From Bacteroidota bacterium (GTDB lineage Bacteria > Bacteroidota > Bacteroidia > Cytophagales > Cyclobacteriaceae), in NCBI GenBank assembly GCA_016191555.1, contig JACPVX010000067.1, forward strand, positions 120,674 through 184,673: a stretch of 64,000 nt of DNA. Direction: 5' to 3'. The position numbers were made by a program, and so were the translations under genes. This document shows, in pieces, positions 28,040-38,200 of the stretch (positions are counted from its first letter, which is position 1; the number at the start of each line of letters is the position of its first letter). The notes under the pieces were generated by a model. It ran no database searches. It was given only the letters and a program-made list of their open reading frames with translations, and was not told the DNA's origin.

Positions 28040-28171
28040 AGAAAAGACTTTGGGCTCGATTTAGGCAGAACCTGAAGAATAAAAAAGCCTTCATCATAAA
28101 ATTAAGGCTTAGAGCAGGCCCCGACAGCTATTGAGTCAAGGCGAGAATGGTTTCAATCGAAAAAAAGAGAG

Positions 28172-28245
28172 TGGGCCCAGCTGGGCACGATCCAGCGACC
28201 CCCTGATTATGAGTCAGGTGCTCTAACCAGCTGAGCTATGGGCCC
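28172..28245 (-). tRNA. tRNA with anticodon CAU (Ile2/lysidine type or elongator Met)
   Basis: A complete 74-base cloverleaf: acceptor 7 bp (GGGCCCA/TGGGCCC), D-stem GCTC/GAGC, anticodon stem CCTGA/TCAGG with loop CTCATAA, T-stem GCTGG/CCAGC. CCA is not encoded. The anticodon is CAU; the GGTCGCTGG after the anticodon arm resembles the isoleucine-2 tRNA of E. coli, so lysidine-modified Ile2 is my first guess and Met the alternative. The T-loop reads ATCGTGC rather than the usual TTCGANY, noted in findings. Confidence 0.9.
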
Positions 28246-28361
28246 TTGCATTACATCTGCAAAAGGACTGCAATGTTACAGTTTGTCCTTTAAATCACCA
28301 AAATCAATGATCTTAAATTTACTGTAAACCGCCACGAGGCAGTTTATATTCAACATGTTGT

Positions 28362-28402
28362 AAAAAAAAGCACCCACCTCATTTTCATTGAGATGGGTGC
28401 TT
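28362..28402 (-). terminator. Intrinsic terminator of the HmuY gene
   Basis: A 14-base stem with one mismatch (28368-28381 / 28389-28402) and a 7-base loop; on the minus strand it ends in eight T. It lies 25 bases beyond the HmuY-like stop codon. Confidence 0.85.
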
Positions 28403-28426
28403 CGAATACGGTGACGTTTTAGTTAC

Positions 28427-29071
28427 TTATTTAAAATTCTTAGTTCCATCGCCCTGGTATACATAACGGAAAGTATAATAGCGATCAGCAATAGCCGAAG
28501 AAACGGTTTCTGGAGCATCTTTATAGTAGCTGATGATTTCCATCTTTGCATAACGCTCATCGCCCGTGCGAATGATCAAAAACCTACCGGCAATGGGAGT
28601 AATCGTGTTGGTTGTACCATTGTAGTTGTACCAACCTTTGCCTGATCCGGTAGTAATTGCATTCACTGGTTTTGAATTGATTACAGAATCCATATCATAA
28701 CCATCCGTGGGAGCAGTAAGTAAATTATCAAAGATGCCGGTAGATACGATTGCACCACCTTTTCCAACTCGCTGCTGTCCTCCATTCACAATAATGGTTG
28801 TTCCGTTAAATCCAACATCCCACTTATTTGTTGCGCTGTCTGTATTCGCAACCACAGCACCTGTTTTAAAGCTGAAGAAGGTATATTTTTTTGTTACGCC
28901 AATAGGCTGACCATTGGTAGGATTATATCCACCAGATGGAGGATCAGCTGCCAGATTTTTAAACGTTACCGAAGTAAGTGTTACCGGTGACGGATCATTA
29001 TTCGAGCAGGAACTCAATGAAAGAATTGAAACGAAAGATACGAGAACAAATAAATACGAAGTTGTTTTCAT
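28427..29071 (-). CDS. HmuY-like putative haem-binding lipoprotein
   Basis: 214 residues with a lipoprotein signal peptide and lipobox ending in LSSCSN (cysteine near residue 22). The body matches the HmuY family pattern: KYTFFSFKTGAVV, NKWDVGFNGTTIIVNGG (WD-x-GF-GT-TI), and the YYTFRYVYQ end. HmuY proteins scavenge haem at the surface and pass it to a TonB receptor, which fits the gene directly upstream. Oddly, the whole protein contains no histidine; in Porphyromonas HmuY two histidines hold the haem. Candidate alternative ligands are the two methionines (YDMD, KMEII). A terminator follows. The ligand of this homologue is therefore unproven. Confidence 0.75.
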   Translation of the reverse strand: MKTTSYLFVLVSFVSILSLSSCSNNDPSPVTLTSVTFKNLAADPPSGGYNPTNGQPIGVTKKYTFFSFKTGAVVANTDSATNKWDVGFNGTTIIVNGGQQRVGKGGAIVSTGIFDNLLTAPTDGYDMDSVINSKPVNAITTGSGKGWYNYNGTTNTITPIAGRFLIIRTGDERYAKMEIISYYKDAPETVSSAIADRYYTFRYVYQGDGTKNFK

Positions 29072-29095
29072 AGAACGTATTGGTTTTTCAGTTAA

Positions 29096-31243
29096 TTAAA
29101 ATTTATAGTTAAGATTGATATAAGAAAGCTGTCCGGGAAGATTAGGGATATACACCGGGTCGGTGTAATTGAAAAGGTTGTCGATGCCGATTTGCATTCT
29201 GCATTTCTTGTTGAAATGATAAGCCATCGATATGTTGGTTAAGAAATAACCACTCACAAAATCATCGTACACATCTAAAATTGAATTATTGTTTTTATCG
29301 GATTGCGGTATCTCTTCGCCTTGTATGTTTCCACGAATATCACCGATACCAAATGCGCCCCGGTAAATGACACGAAGGGTTGCCTCCACTCCGCGTTCTA
29401 CATTATGATAAAAGAGTTTAAAGTTTCCGGTATGTCGGGAGCGATTGTATAGCCCAAAGTATTCATTGGATTTCAATTTCCTCGTAACCAAAGTTGCGGG
29501 GTCGCGCCAGTAAATTTCTCCCCGATCAACCGCATCGGCTACATCGGTATCTTTAGCATACAGCAATTGGTAGCCAAGTGAAAGGGAGACTTCTTTGTTG
29601 AGCGGATAGGATAGCGTAGTCTCCACACCTTGCATGACGGCTTTGCGAATGTTTCGGTAGCTGTAAATGCTCTGACCTGCCTTTGTGGTGGCGATGATCT
29701 GATCTTCAATCAAATTATCAACCTTGTTTCGAAAGAGATTGATATCGACTACCAATTTTGAAATGGGTTCGATGCGTGCTCCCAGATTAATTGAAAATGA
29801 ATGTTCAGCTTCCAGCTTGCCTATCTTAGCTGGGTCGTAGATGTATGATTGAATTTGTCCTTGCGCGTCTAATTCAACGAGTCGCTCTTTCACAATTTCG
29901 GTACCCAACACGCTATATCCACCGGCCGCAGAATTGGTAAAGTTGAAATACAGTTGACGGAAGTCGGGGGCTTTGAACCCAATACCCAAAGAGCCTTTTA
30001 ATACAAATCGCTTTGAGAATTCGTACCGGGCAGAAAGCTTTGGACTCAGTTGGTCGCCATAAATGGAGTTGTAATCATAACGAACACCAGCTACTATATT
30101 AAGTGCCGCCATGGGGTTAACTTCTTGCTGAAGGAAAGCATAGCGTGTTTGTTGGTTACGGGTAGCATCATCCCGGTAACGGGAAGTCTGCACGCTTTCC
30201 TGAATCTGACCGGCTCCTACCGTGGTGATGAATTGATCATTAAAGTAATATTCTGCATTGAGTTCCGCACGGGTAAATGTTTGATGGAAATCATCGTGAT
30301 AGGTTAAACTGTCATCCGAAAGTCGTCTTAAGTCGGTGCGCGTGGTATAATCGGTCGTATAAAAACGGCCAATGGCTTTTAGTTGCGAATTGAACCGGTG
30401 TGTGATGACCGGATTAAAATTCCAATCGCGCACGCTTCCGCGGCCATACGTTCGAACAGAAACCTTGTTAGCATTGAGCACATCAAAGTTAAAATCCTGT
30501 TCTTCGGTAAAATACCTGCCGGCGATACTGATATCGGTTCTGCTGGTTAACTGATAGGTTACTTTCGTGTTAAAAGTATAGTTATTGAAAGGCGAAACTG
30601 TTTTACCAAAATTCTGGGGCGACAAATCATAGCCATCGGTGCTGTAGCGATTGGCGAATGCATACACACCTAAATTTTTGTAAATGAGTGAAGCTGTTCC
30701 ATTCAAGTCGAGCGAATTATTAGAACCATACCGCACCGATACGTTTCCCTGGTTAGACGTAGGGCGCTCGGTAATAATATTAATCACACCGGCCAGTGCT
30801 TCTGATCCATATAAACTGGAAGATGGGCCTTTCACAATTTCCACTTGCTTGATGTTACCCACCGCCAATCGACTCAACTCTAATGATCCGGTGTATCTGC
30901 CGATGATCGGTTCTCCGTCAATAAGTATTAATGTATAATCGGGATTGAATCCTTGCAATTGCACTCCGTTGCCCTGACCATTCACCTGCGGCACCATTAC
31001 CAGTCCGGTTTGCTCGGTGAGCACATCATTTAAACGAACCGAACCCATCAATTTGATCAGTTCTTTTTTCACCAGCGTGACGGGCATGGGCAAGGCACCA
31101 ACGGTGCGCTCGTTACGGGTAGCCGTTACCATCACCTCTTCAAGCTCTTGTGTCTTAAGGCTGTCCACCCCTTCAGATGATTGTGCCCATCCCAAGCTGG
31201 AAGAACTGACCAAAAACAATATAATCGCTACCCTGTTTCTCAT
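29096..31243 (-). CDS. TonB-dependent outer-membrane receptor, HmuR-like
   Basis: About 715 residues from ATG 31243, with a signal peptide (MRNRVAIILFLVSSSSLGWAQ). Plug domain about 30-150 (TonB-box-like EEVMVTATR, DVLTEQTGLVM, LIDGEPIIGR, VKGPSSSLYGSEALAGVINI), then a 22-strand barrel ending in the aromatic residue of NYKF, the BamA recognition type. It imports a metal complex through the outer membrane; together with the HmuY-like lipoprotein (24-base gap, same strand), haem or a siderophore is likely. No SusD partner follows, so it is not a SusCD glycan pair. Divergent AraC regulator suggests substrate-responsive control. Confidence 0.9.
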   Translation of the reverse strand: MRNRVAIILFLVSSSSLGWAQSSEGVDSLKTQELEEVMVTATRNERTVGALPMPVTLVKKELIKLMGSVRLNDVLTEQTGLVMVPQVNGQGNGVQLQGFNPDYTLILIDGEPIIGRYTGSLELSRLAVGNIKQVEIVKGPSSSLYGSEALAGVINIITERPTSNQGNVSVRYGSNNSLDLNGTASLIYKNLGVYAFANRYSTDGYDLSPQNFGKTVSPFNNYTFNTKVTYQLTSRTDISIAGRYFTEEQDFNFDVLNANKVSVRTYGRGSVRDWNFNPVITHRFNSQLKAIGRFYTTDYTTRTDLRRLSDDSLTYHDDFHQTFTRAELNAEYYFNDQFITTVGAGQIQESVQTSRYRDDATRNQQTRYAFLQQEVNPMAALNIVAGVRYDYNSIYGDQLSPKLSARYEFSKRFVLKGSLGIGFKAPDFRQLYFNFTNSAAGGYSVLGTEIVKERLVELDAQGQIQSYIYDPAKIGKLEAEHSFSINLGARIEPISKLVVDINLFRNKVDNLIEDQIIATTKAGQSIYSYRNIRKAVMQGVETTLSYPLNKEVSLSLGYQLLYAKDTDVADAVDRGEIYWRDPATLVTRKLKSNEYFGLYNRSRHTGNFKLFYHNVERGVEATLRVIYRGAFGIGDIRGNIQGEEIPQSDKNNNSILDVYDDFVSGYFLTNISMAYHFNKKCRMQIGIDNLFNYTDPVYIPNLPGQLSYINLNYKF

Positions 31244-31390
31244 TAACGGGTGCAAATATGTGGCTAATGACTACCAATAAATACCTCAAAAAGTATAAAT
31301 AATAACAACCGGATAAATTCTATCGAATTTTGGTACTTTTAAGCAAATTCAGCTATTTTGAATCAATTTAAAAGATGACTTCTGTCATTT

Positions 31391-32290
31391 ATGCATATGA
31401 TGAGTTCAGTAAACCCAATTTCTTTTACAGAAAATACCCTCAAAGGAAGTATTCTACCGCTATTTGAAAAAGAAGATCAATCGCTGCTTTATTCCGAAAA
31501 TACCAATTCAGAACCGTCTGCATTAGACAGCACTATTCAAGTGCGGATTATTCACTTTTACTTTTGTCTGGAAGGGTCGGCCACGTTCTTTTTCGGGCCT
31601 CACTACAGTCGGGAGATTGTAAAAGGCAAAAACTATTTTTTCTATAATCCCGACAAGGATCTCCCCTTTCGCTTGCAATTGGCACCGCAAACCAAAATGG
31701 TGTTCATGACCATTTCACTGGAAAGTTTACATAAGCTGTTTGTTCATGATGCCTTGCCCTTATTAAATCCGGAGAACAGCAATCGCAAATTTTATGACGA
31801 GCGCGATATTCCGCCTATGCTACAGTTGGTGCTTACGCAACTACTGACTACGCAATTAAGCGAAAGCGCCCAGAAGTTATTTTACCAAGGCAAATTTTAT
31901 GAATTGCTGAGTCTTTACTTCTCCAACCGATTGCCGGACACAGAAACATGCCCATTTCTAAACGATGAAGAAACGGTGCGAAAAATAAAGCATGCCAAAG
32001 AGTATCTGTTGAAACACATGGATGCCCCGCCTTCATTAAAGGAGTTGGCAAAAACAGCCGCACTGAATGAATACCAGCTGAAGATGGGATTTAAGGAAAT
32101 CTATGGAAATACGGTTTATGGGTTTCTCCTTGACCATAAGTTAGATCAATCCCGAATTTTATTAGATGCCGCCAAATTGCAGGTAAATGAGGTTGCCTAT
32201 CAGATTGGCTATACCAATCCCAGCCATTTCATTGCTGCCTTCAAAAAGAAGTTTGGCATTACCCCAAAGAAATATCTGATGAAAAAATAA
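31391..32290 (+). CDS. AraC-family transcriptional regulator
   Basis: 299 residues. The C-terminal 100 residues hold the two helix-turn-helices of the AraC type: PPSLKELAKTAALNEYQLKMGFKEIYG and NEVAYQIGYTNPSHFIAAFKKKFGITPKKY. The N-terminal domain is unlike the sugar-binding AraC arm and could sense an iron or siderophore signal, as in PchR-type regulators, but that is inference from position. It is divergent from the TonB receptor, with a 147-base intergenic region, so it probably regulates that operon. ATG 31391 is used; ATGs at 31397 and 31400 are also possible. Confidence 0.85.
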   Translation: MHMMSSVNPISFTENTLKGSILPLFEKEDQSLLYSENTNSEPSALDSTIQVRIIHFYFCLEGSATFFFGPHYSREIVKGKNYFFYNPDKDLPFRLQLAPQTKMVFMTISLESLHKLFVHDALPLLNPENSNRKFYDERDIPPMLQLVLTQLLTTQLSESAQKLFYQGKFYELLSLYFSNRLPDTETCPFLNDEETVRKIKHAKEYLLKHMDAPPSLKELAKTAALNEYQLKMGFKEIYGNTVYGFLLDHKLDQSRILLDAAKLQVNEVAYQIGYTNPSHFIAAFKKKFGITPKKYLMKK

Positions 32291-32292
32291 GC

Positions 32293-33531
32293 TTATTCAA
32301 ATCGCAGAGAATCAATTGGATCGAGGCGAGAAGCTTTGCTGGCCGGATACCAGCCGGAAAACAATCCGACTAATACGCAAATCACCAATCCAATAAAAGT
32401 CCAGAACCAAGGCATAACAAAAGCATCTACTTTAAAGACAAAAATAGAGAGCACGTTTCCTAAACTGATTCCCAAGAGAACTCCGGCCAAACCTCCTAGT
32501 ATACAAACCACAATGGCCTCGATTACAAATTGCTGACGAATACGCAGCGGTGTAGCACCGAGTGCTTTTCGCACGCCTACCTCACGTGTGCGCTCTGTCA
32601 CTGAAACCAACATAATATTCATTAAGGCAATGGAAGCACCGAGTAGCGTAATAAACCCTACGCCAAAACCACCAAATCGCAAACCTGAAGTGATCGACTC
32701 TAATTCTTGCGCCAACGATTCGCTTTTCTCCAGATCAAAAGAATTTTCTCTGGCAATTTCATCATGCCTGATTTTCCGCATCAGTCCGGTTGCCTCGCCC
32801 ATCGCATAATCCATTTGCTCCGGATTGTTGATGCCAACGGTCAAGCGGTAATTTAATCCCTGACCAGAAGCCATTTGGTTGGCCACGATGATGGGAATGA
32901 GTACCATGTTATCGAAATTATTTTCTGACAACTCGCCCTTCTCTTTCAGAAGTCCGATAACCTTAAATTGGGTTCCCTTAAAAGAAATTTCAGTGTTGAT
33001 CGGGTTCTTATTTTCCCCGTAAAGGGTTTTAGCTAATTTATAGCCGATCACTGCTACTTTAGATCCGTATTGAATTTCGAAGCGAGAGAAATTCCGCCCT
33101 TCGGCTATATTCAATCCCTTGATGGCGATGTAATCTTCGTTTACACCTGTAACATTTACGTTTGGATTGGTTTTTTCAGAACCATGTTTAATCTCAGCCA
33201 AAATGGTTAATCTGGCGGATAAGCTGATGCTGGCGGGATAGTCGTATTGTTCAATAAAGGATTGCGCTTCGCTCAACATCAATGGCGGAAATACTTTTTC
33301 TTTTACCCCCTCTTGTGCGGTACCGCGATTAAATTTCGAACTGATATCAAACGTGTTGGCTCCTAACGATGACAAACTCTCGGTAACTGAATATTCTATT
33401 CCATCAATTGCGGTAAGAATGCCCACGAGGGAGGTGATGCCAATGGCAACGATCAGGGCCGTTAAAACGGAGCGCAACATATTCGCTTTTACGGAGCGAA
33501 GCCCTTCTTTTACATTTTCTGTCAAATTCAT
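32293..33531 (-). CDS. ABC transporter permease of the MacB/FtsX type
   Basis: 412 residues: one N-terminal transmembrane helix (about 20-44), a large periplasmic MacB core domain (about 45-280), and three C-terminal helices forming the FtsX domain, with the typical TERTREVGVRKALGATPLRIRQQF and SGWYPASKASRLDPIDSLRFE. These permeases work with a LolD/MacB-like ATPase to move lipoproteins, peptides or to transmit force. No ATPase gene is adjacent, so the partner is encoded elsewhere. It is convergent with the AraC gene (2-base gap). Confidence 0.88.
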   Translation of the reverse strand: MNLTENVKEGLRSVKANMLRSVLTALIVAIGITSLVGILTAIDGIEYSVTESLSSLGANTFDISSKFNRGTAQEGVKEKVFPPLMLSEAQSFIEQYDYPASISLSARLTILAEIKHGSEKTNPNVNVTGVNEDYIAIKGLNIAEGRNFSRFEIQYGSKVAVIGYKLAKTLYGENKNPINTEISFKGTQFKVIGLLKEKGELSENNFDNMVLIPIIVANQMASGQGLNYRLTVGINNPEQMDYAMGEATGLMRKIRHDEIARENSFDLEKSESLAQELESITSGLRFGGFGVGFITLLGASIALMNIMLVSVTERTREVGVRKALGATPLRIRQQFVIEAIVVCILGGLAGVLLGISLGNVLSIFVFKVDAFVMPWFWTFIGLVICVLVGLFSGWYPASKASRLDPIDSLRFE

Positions 33532-33650
33532 AGCACGAATCTAAATCACCTTAAAATTTACTTACAAGAGCCAAATTTATATCTTTAAGAGTTGTAAGCA
33601 GTAGACTGCCTACCGATTAATTTGTTACACCAAAATAGACTGATTTAACG

Positions 33651-34907
33651 ATGCGGGGCCGGATTTTGTTCTTGTTAGTGCTGATCAGCCAAAGTGTTTT
33701 TGCCAATTATCTCTTCATTTCGATGGATGAGAAGCAAACCAATCACCTGAAAGCGTATGGAATTGCCTATTGGGTATTGAAAATGGACATGGAAGTAGAT
33801 TGGCTGTTGAATTACAGGGGCGGTAGTTTTATGGTGAAGTATCACCCTAAAATTCAAAATGAGTTGGTGGTGCGCGGTGTCAGTTATGACATCATATCAG
33901 ATGCCCAGGCGAATAGCATCATCTCAGAAATTGCCAGTCCTGCGGCTAATTATGACATCATGAAGTTGGAGAAGTATCCGCGCATTGCAGTTTACTCTCC
34001 CAAATCAAAACAGCCCTGGGATGATGCCGTTACTTTGGTACTCACGTACGCTGAAATTCCTTATACGGTAATTTTCGATGACGAAGTATTGAATGGTGAA
34101 TTGACCAAATACGATTGGCTGCATCTCCATCATGAAGATTTCACAGGGCAATACGGCAAATTTTATAGTAATTATGCCAACATGCCGTGGTACCAGGATC
34201 AGGTGCGAGAGGCCGAGACAACGGCACGCAAATTTGGTTTCCACAAAGTATCACAACTCAAGCTATCCGTTTCTAAAAAGATCAAAGAATTTGTAGGTGG
34301 TGGTGGTTTTTTATTTGCCATGTGCTCAGCCACCGATTCGTATGACATTGCTTTGGCTGCGGATGGCGTTGACATTTGCGAACGGATGTATGATGGCGAT
34401 GCGGCCGATCCCCAAGCGCAAGAGAAACTCAACTTCGATAACACCTTTGCCTTTACCGATTTTCACATCTCCAGAGATCCCTATCAATATGAGTTTTCTG
34501 ACATTGATAACAATGCTCCTGAAAGAGGCTTACGCCAGGACAATGACTATTTCAATCTCTTTCAGTTTTCAGCAAAATGGGATCCTATTCCCAGTATGCT
34601 TACGCAAAATCACACCCGCGTCATCAAAGGGTTTTATGGTCAGACAACGGGCTTCAAAAAGCAATTGGTAAAACCGGATGTGACGATCATGGGCGAAAAC
34701 AAAGAGATAAAAGAAACAAAGTATCTGCACGGAGTTCTTGGAAAAGGTTTCTGGACATTTTATGGTGGGCATGATCCAGAAGATTACCAACATACTGTAG
34801 GTGAAGAACCTACCGATTTAAATTTACATCCCAATTCTCCCGGCTACCGATTGATTTTGAACAACATTTTGTTTCCGGCTGCTAAAAAGAAAAAACAGAA
34901 AACGTAA
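33651..34907 (+). CDS. Conserved secreted Bacteroidota protein with glutamine-amidotransferase-like fold ('asparagine synthetase B' label not supported)
   Basis: 418 residues with a signal peptide (MRGRILFLLVLISQSVFA). A segment FVGGGGFLFAMCSATDSYDIAL near residues 213-234 resembles the nucleophile elbow region of class I glutamine amidotransferase-like or ThuA-like domains. Proteins like this are, from memory, often labelled asparagine synthetase B because of an early WLLNYRGGSF match, but no AsnB synthetase domain or PPi loop is visible, so I do not use that name. It is the first gene of a three-gene operon with a lipoprotein and an Asp-box protein; export and location fit an envelope role. 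The exact function is unknown. Confidence 0.6.
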   Translation: MRGRILFLLVLISQSVFANYLFISMDEKQTNHLKAYGIAYWVLKMDMEVDWLLNYRGGSFMVKYHPKIQNELVVRGVSYDIISDAQANSIISEIASPAANYDIMKLEKYPRIAVYSPKSKQPWDDAVTLVLTYAEIPYTVIFDDEVLNGELTKYDWLHLHHEDFTGQYGKFYSNYANMPWYQDQVREAETTARKFGFHKVSQLKLSVSKKIKEFVGGGGFLFAMCSATDSYDIALAADGVDICERMYDGDAADPQAQEKLNFDNTFAFTDFHISRDPYQYEFSDIDNNAPERGLRQDNDYFNLFQFSAKWDPIPSMLTQNHTRVIKGFYGQTTGFKKQLVKPDVTIMGENKEIKETKYLHGVLGKGFWTFYGGHDPEDYQHTVGEEPTDLNLHPNSPGYRLILNNILFPAAKKKKQKT

Positions 34908-34909
34908 CT

Positions 34910-35299
34910 ATGGGACGAGTCTTTCTTTTCGCTGCCATCGTATTTGCGATCATGGGATGCGCTTCGGGTCAAAAACCAAAGGCAATCCAAACTGCAGAAG
35001 ATAATCCGTACCGTCAATTGGGCAATCAAATTGATTCGTTGCCCAACTCATCGAATCAATTTGTGCTATTTGTTCAGAAACATGATTTAACGGCCCGAAA
35101 TCCGATATTGAAGGCGGTAGTTGTGGAAACTTCGTCCAAAAAAATAGTTTCGGTATTCAGTTATACTCCTGGCTATTGCAAATGGATTTCCGAAACTGAA
35201 ATTGAAGTTTATAATGCTCCTGGCATGATTAAAAAAGATGAAGATGTTTCGAAATACATTACCACCATCAAATTAAAAGCAAAAACCCCAACTCCATGA
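34910..35299 (+). CDS. Small lipoprotein
   Basis: 129 residues with a lipobox ending MGCAS (cysteine near residue 17). No recognised family. The body is a small beta-rich domain (QFVLFVQKHD, PILKAVVVETSSKKIVSVFSY, CKWISETEIEVYNAPG), which looks like a self-contained periplasmic module. The gene starts two bases after the previous stop and its stop overlaps the next start by 4 bases, so it is translated within the operon. Confidence 0.75.
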   Translation: MGRVFLFAAIVFAIMGCASGQKPKAIQTAEDNPYRQLGNQIDSLPNSSNQFVLFVQKHDLTARNPILKAVVVETSSKKIVSVFSYTPGYCKWISETEIEVYNAPGMIKKDEDVSKYITTIKLKAKTPTP

Positions 35300-38200
35300 A
35301 GTCATCAAAAGTTATTTTACTCACCATTATTTATTGCGGACTTATTCTCTGGTTTTCGAGTCCAACTTCAGAGAAAGTACACGTCACTGCCGCAGACGAA
35401 TACTTTGATGGCCCTGACGAGTTTTTTAAATTTCATCATGACATTCGTACCCCGGCCGATGCATCAAAACCAGGATACCAATCTGGCTATAAGCTAAGAG
35501 AACTAAAAAAAGCACAACAAGCCGCGCAGCGGTTGAATGCTATCCAAGCCAGAACGCAGTCCAACGGAGTGTTAGAATGGAAAGAGCGTGGTCCCTCTAA
35601 CGTGCCGGGTAGAACACGCGGGTTAGTTGTTGATCCGGATGATGCAAACAAGAACACATGGTATGCGGCATCAGTCGGTGGAGGGGTCTGGAAAACAACC
35701 AATGCCGGTACCTCTTGGACATTGATTACTCCGGATGTTTCCAATTTAGCGACCACCGTTCTGGCAATGGCTGAATCTAATCACAACGTCATGTATATCG
35801 GCACAGGAGAAGGTTTCGGAAATCTGGATGGTGTTGGTGGAAGTGGTATGTTTAAATCAACGGATCGTGGAGTAACATGGTCGCATTTATCTACTACTGT
35901 TGATTTTGGAGATATCAATCGCATGATCATTAATCCATCAGATGAAAACATGGTTGTGGTAGCATCAAATAGCGGAATATTTAAAACGATTGATGGAGGA
36001 GACACTTGGACGAAAGTCTCTTCGCTAACATTCGTTCAAGATTTAAAAGCAACTCCCGGAAATTTTGCAATTCAATATGCTGCACAAAACGGAGTGGGTG
36101 TTCTGAAATCAATTGACAGCGGAGATACGTGGAGCTTGTCCAATGTTGGAATGGGATCGGTAAGACGTGTGGAGATTGCCGTTGCGCCCTCCAAGCCACA
36201 GCGCATTTTTGCATCTTGCGAAAATGGTGATTCACCCAAATTACTGGTGAGTGATGATGCCGGAGTGAGTTGGTCAATTGTGAAGACACTGTTGAACGGA
36301 GCTGCTTTGGATTTTCTAGGTGGAACACAAGCAAGTGATGGACAAGGTTGGTATGATAACACTGTTGTGTGCGACCCTTTTGATGCTAGTGTAGTATATG
36401 TAGGGGGTATTAATTTGTTTCGATTTAAATTAGAGACAACATCAACCACTTCCGATATTTATGGCGTTGACCTCGGAAGTGCCGCTAGTCTTTTAGATCT
36501 TGTGAACTTCAATGGTAATAATGGAAATTTTGAGCTTGGCACCTCCGCAAATAAATCATCGGTAGAAGTTCGCTTTGGTCCCGGCAAATCCCAAAAAGCA
36601 CACCGGTTCTTAGTGCCGGAAGGAGCAACGTCAGGCGTGGCAGCTAGCAACTATACTTACACTGATTATGTCACTGTTCCTTTTGAGGTGTGGGATGTCA
36701 CTAACAACAAGCAATTAATGGTTTCATTTCGTGATCAAGGTAGAAATGGCACCTATGATCTGATTACCTCAAACACCACAACCACCGAGGCAACTCAACA
36801 ATCCAGAGAATACATTTATATTAATAATGTAGCCTACGATGCTGCAGCACCTAATGCCAGTATTGCAACCAACGGTGGCCATCAATTTAATGAAATGTAT
36901 TTCTTTTGGCCGGTATTGGCCGATGGCGGTGTTTGGCCACCAACCACCAACCGGACGCTAAGTTTCAACTATTTGGGTGCGCAACAGAATTATAATAGCA
37001 CCACCATTTTCATCACTGATGTGAGAGGACAGTATGGTACAAGTAAAAACGCCATTGTGCATGCGGATCAGCACAATCTAGTCGCAATCCCAATGACGGG
37101 AACTACCTACAAAATTTTAAATGCAAATGATGGTGGTGTCTTCATATCAAATACATCAGCAACACCCGGTATTAATGATGGCGATTGGACATTTGCCGGA
37201 AACAGCTACAACACCACGCAGTTTTATGGAGCTGACAAACGACCAGGCTATGACGAATACCTTGGTGGCGCTCAAGACAATGGCACTTGGAAATCACCAG
37301 CCAATACTGTTGCTTCTGCTTCTACTAACTACTTATTTAAAATTGGTGGCGATGGTTTTGAAGTGCTTTGGCATAGCACCGATGATAAAAAACTAATTGG
37401 AGGATCTCAAAACAATGGTTTTGGAAGATCAATCGATGGTGGTAATACATGGGTTTCGGCTACTTCGGGCCTTTCAGGAACTCATCCTTTTATTTCCAAA
37501 TTGGCGAACTCAAAAGATAACCCAGAGGTGATTTACACCCTTTCATCTGCCGGAGTTTTCAAGTCTACGAACTTTGGAGGTGCATGGACACTCACTCCCA
37601 TTACTAACAAATGGGGAGGTGCAAGTTCGCTGATGGATATCGATGTATCGCGTGCCAACGCAAACATTGTGTGGGCAGGAAGCGGCATGGCTAACTCAGG
37701 CAATGTTCGCAATATCCATGTCTCTACAAATGCAGGCACATCATTTACGCCTACTAACAATTATTCAGATGTCGCCCTTGGAGCAATTACAAAACTAGCG
37801 ACACACCCCACAGAACCAAACACTGCTTATGTATTGTTTTCGTTTGCGGGCAGACCAAAAATATTACGAACAACTGATCTTGGTCAAAGTTGGACGGATA
37901 TTTCAGGATTTAATACATCGAGTACCAGCAGCACCGGCTTCCCTGATGTAGCGGTGTATTGTTTGTATGTGCGAACTGATGATCCTAACATTATTTGGGC
38001 AGGTACCGAAATTGGCATTGTAGAATCATTGGACAATGGTGCTACTTGGGCTTTGCTGGAAGATTTTCCGAATGTCTCTGTGTGGGATATAAAAGGACAA
38101 GATGATCAGATTGTAATTGCAACCCACGGACGCGGAATTATGACAGCGAAAGTAGGAACGGCACAAACCGGCCCGATCAATAAACCTGTAATTCTTGCTG

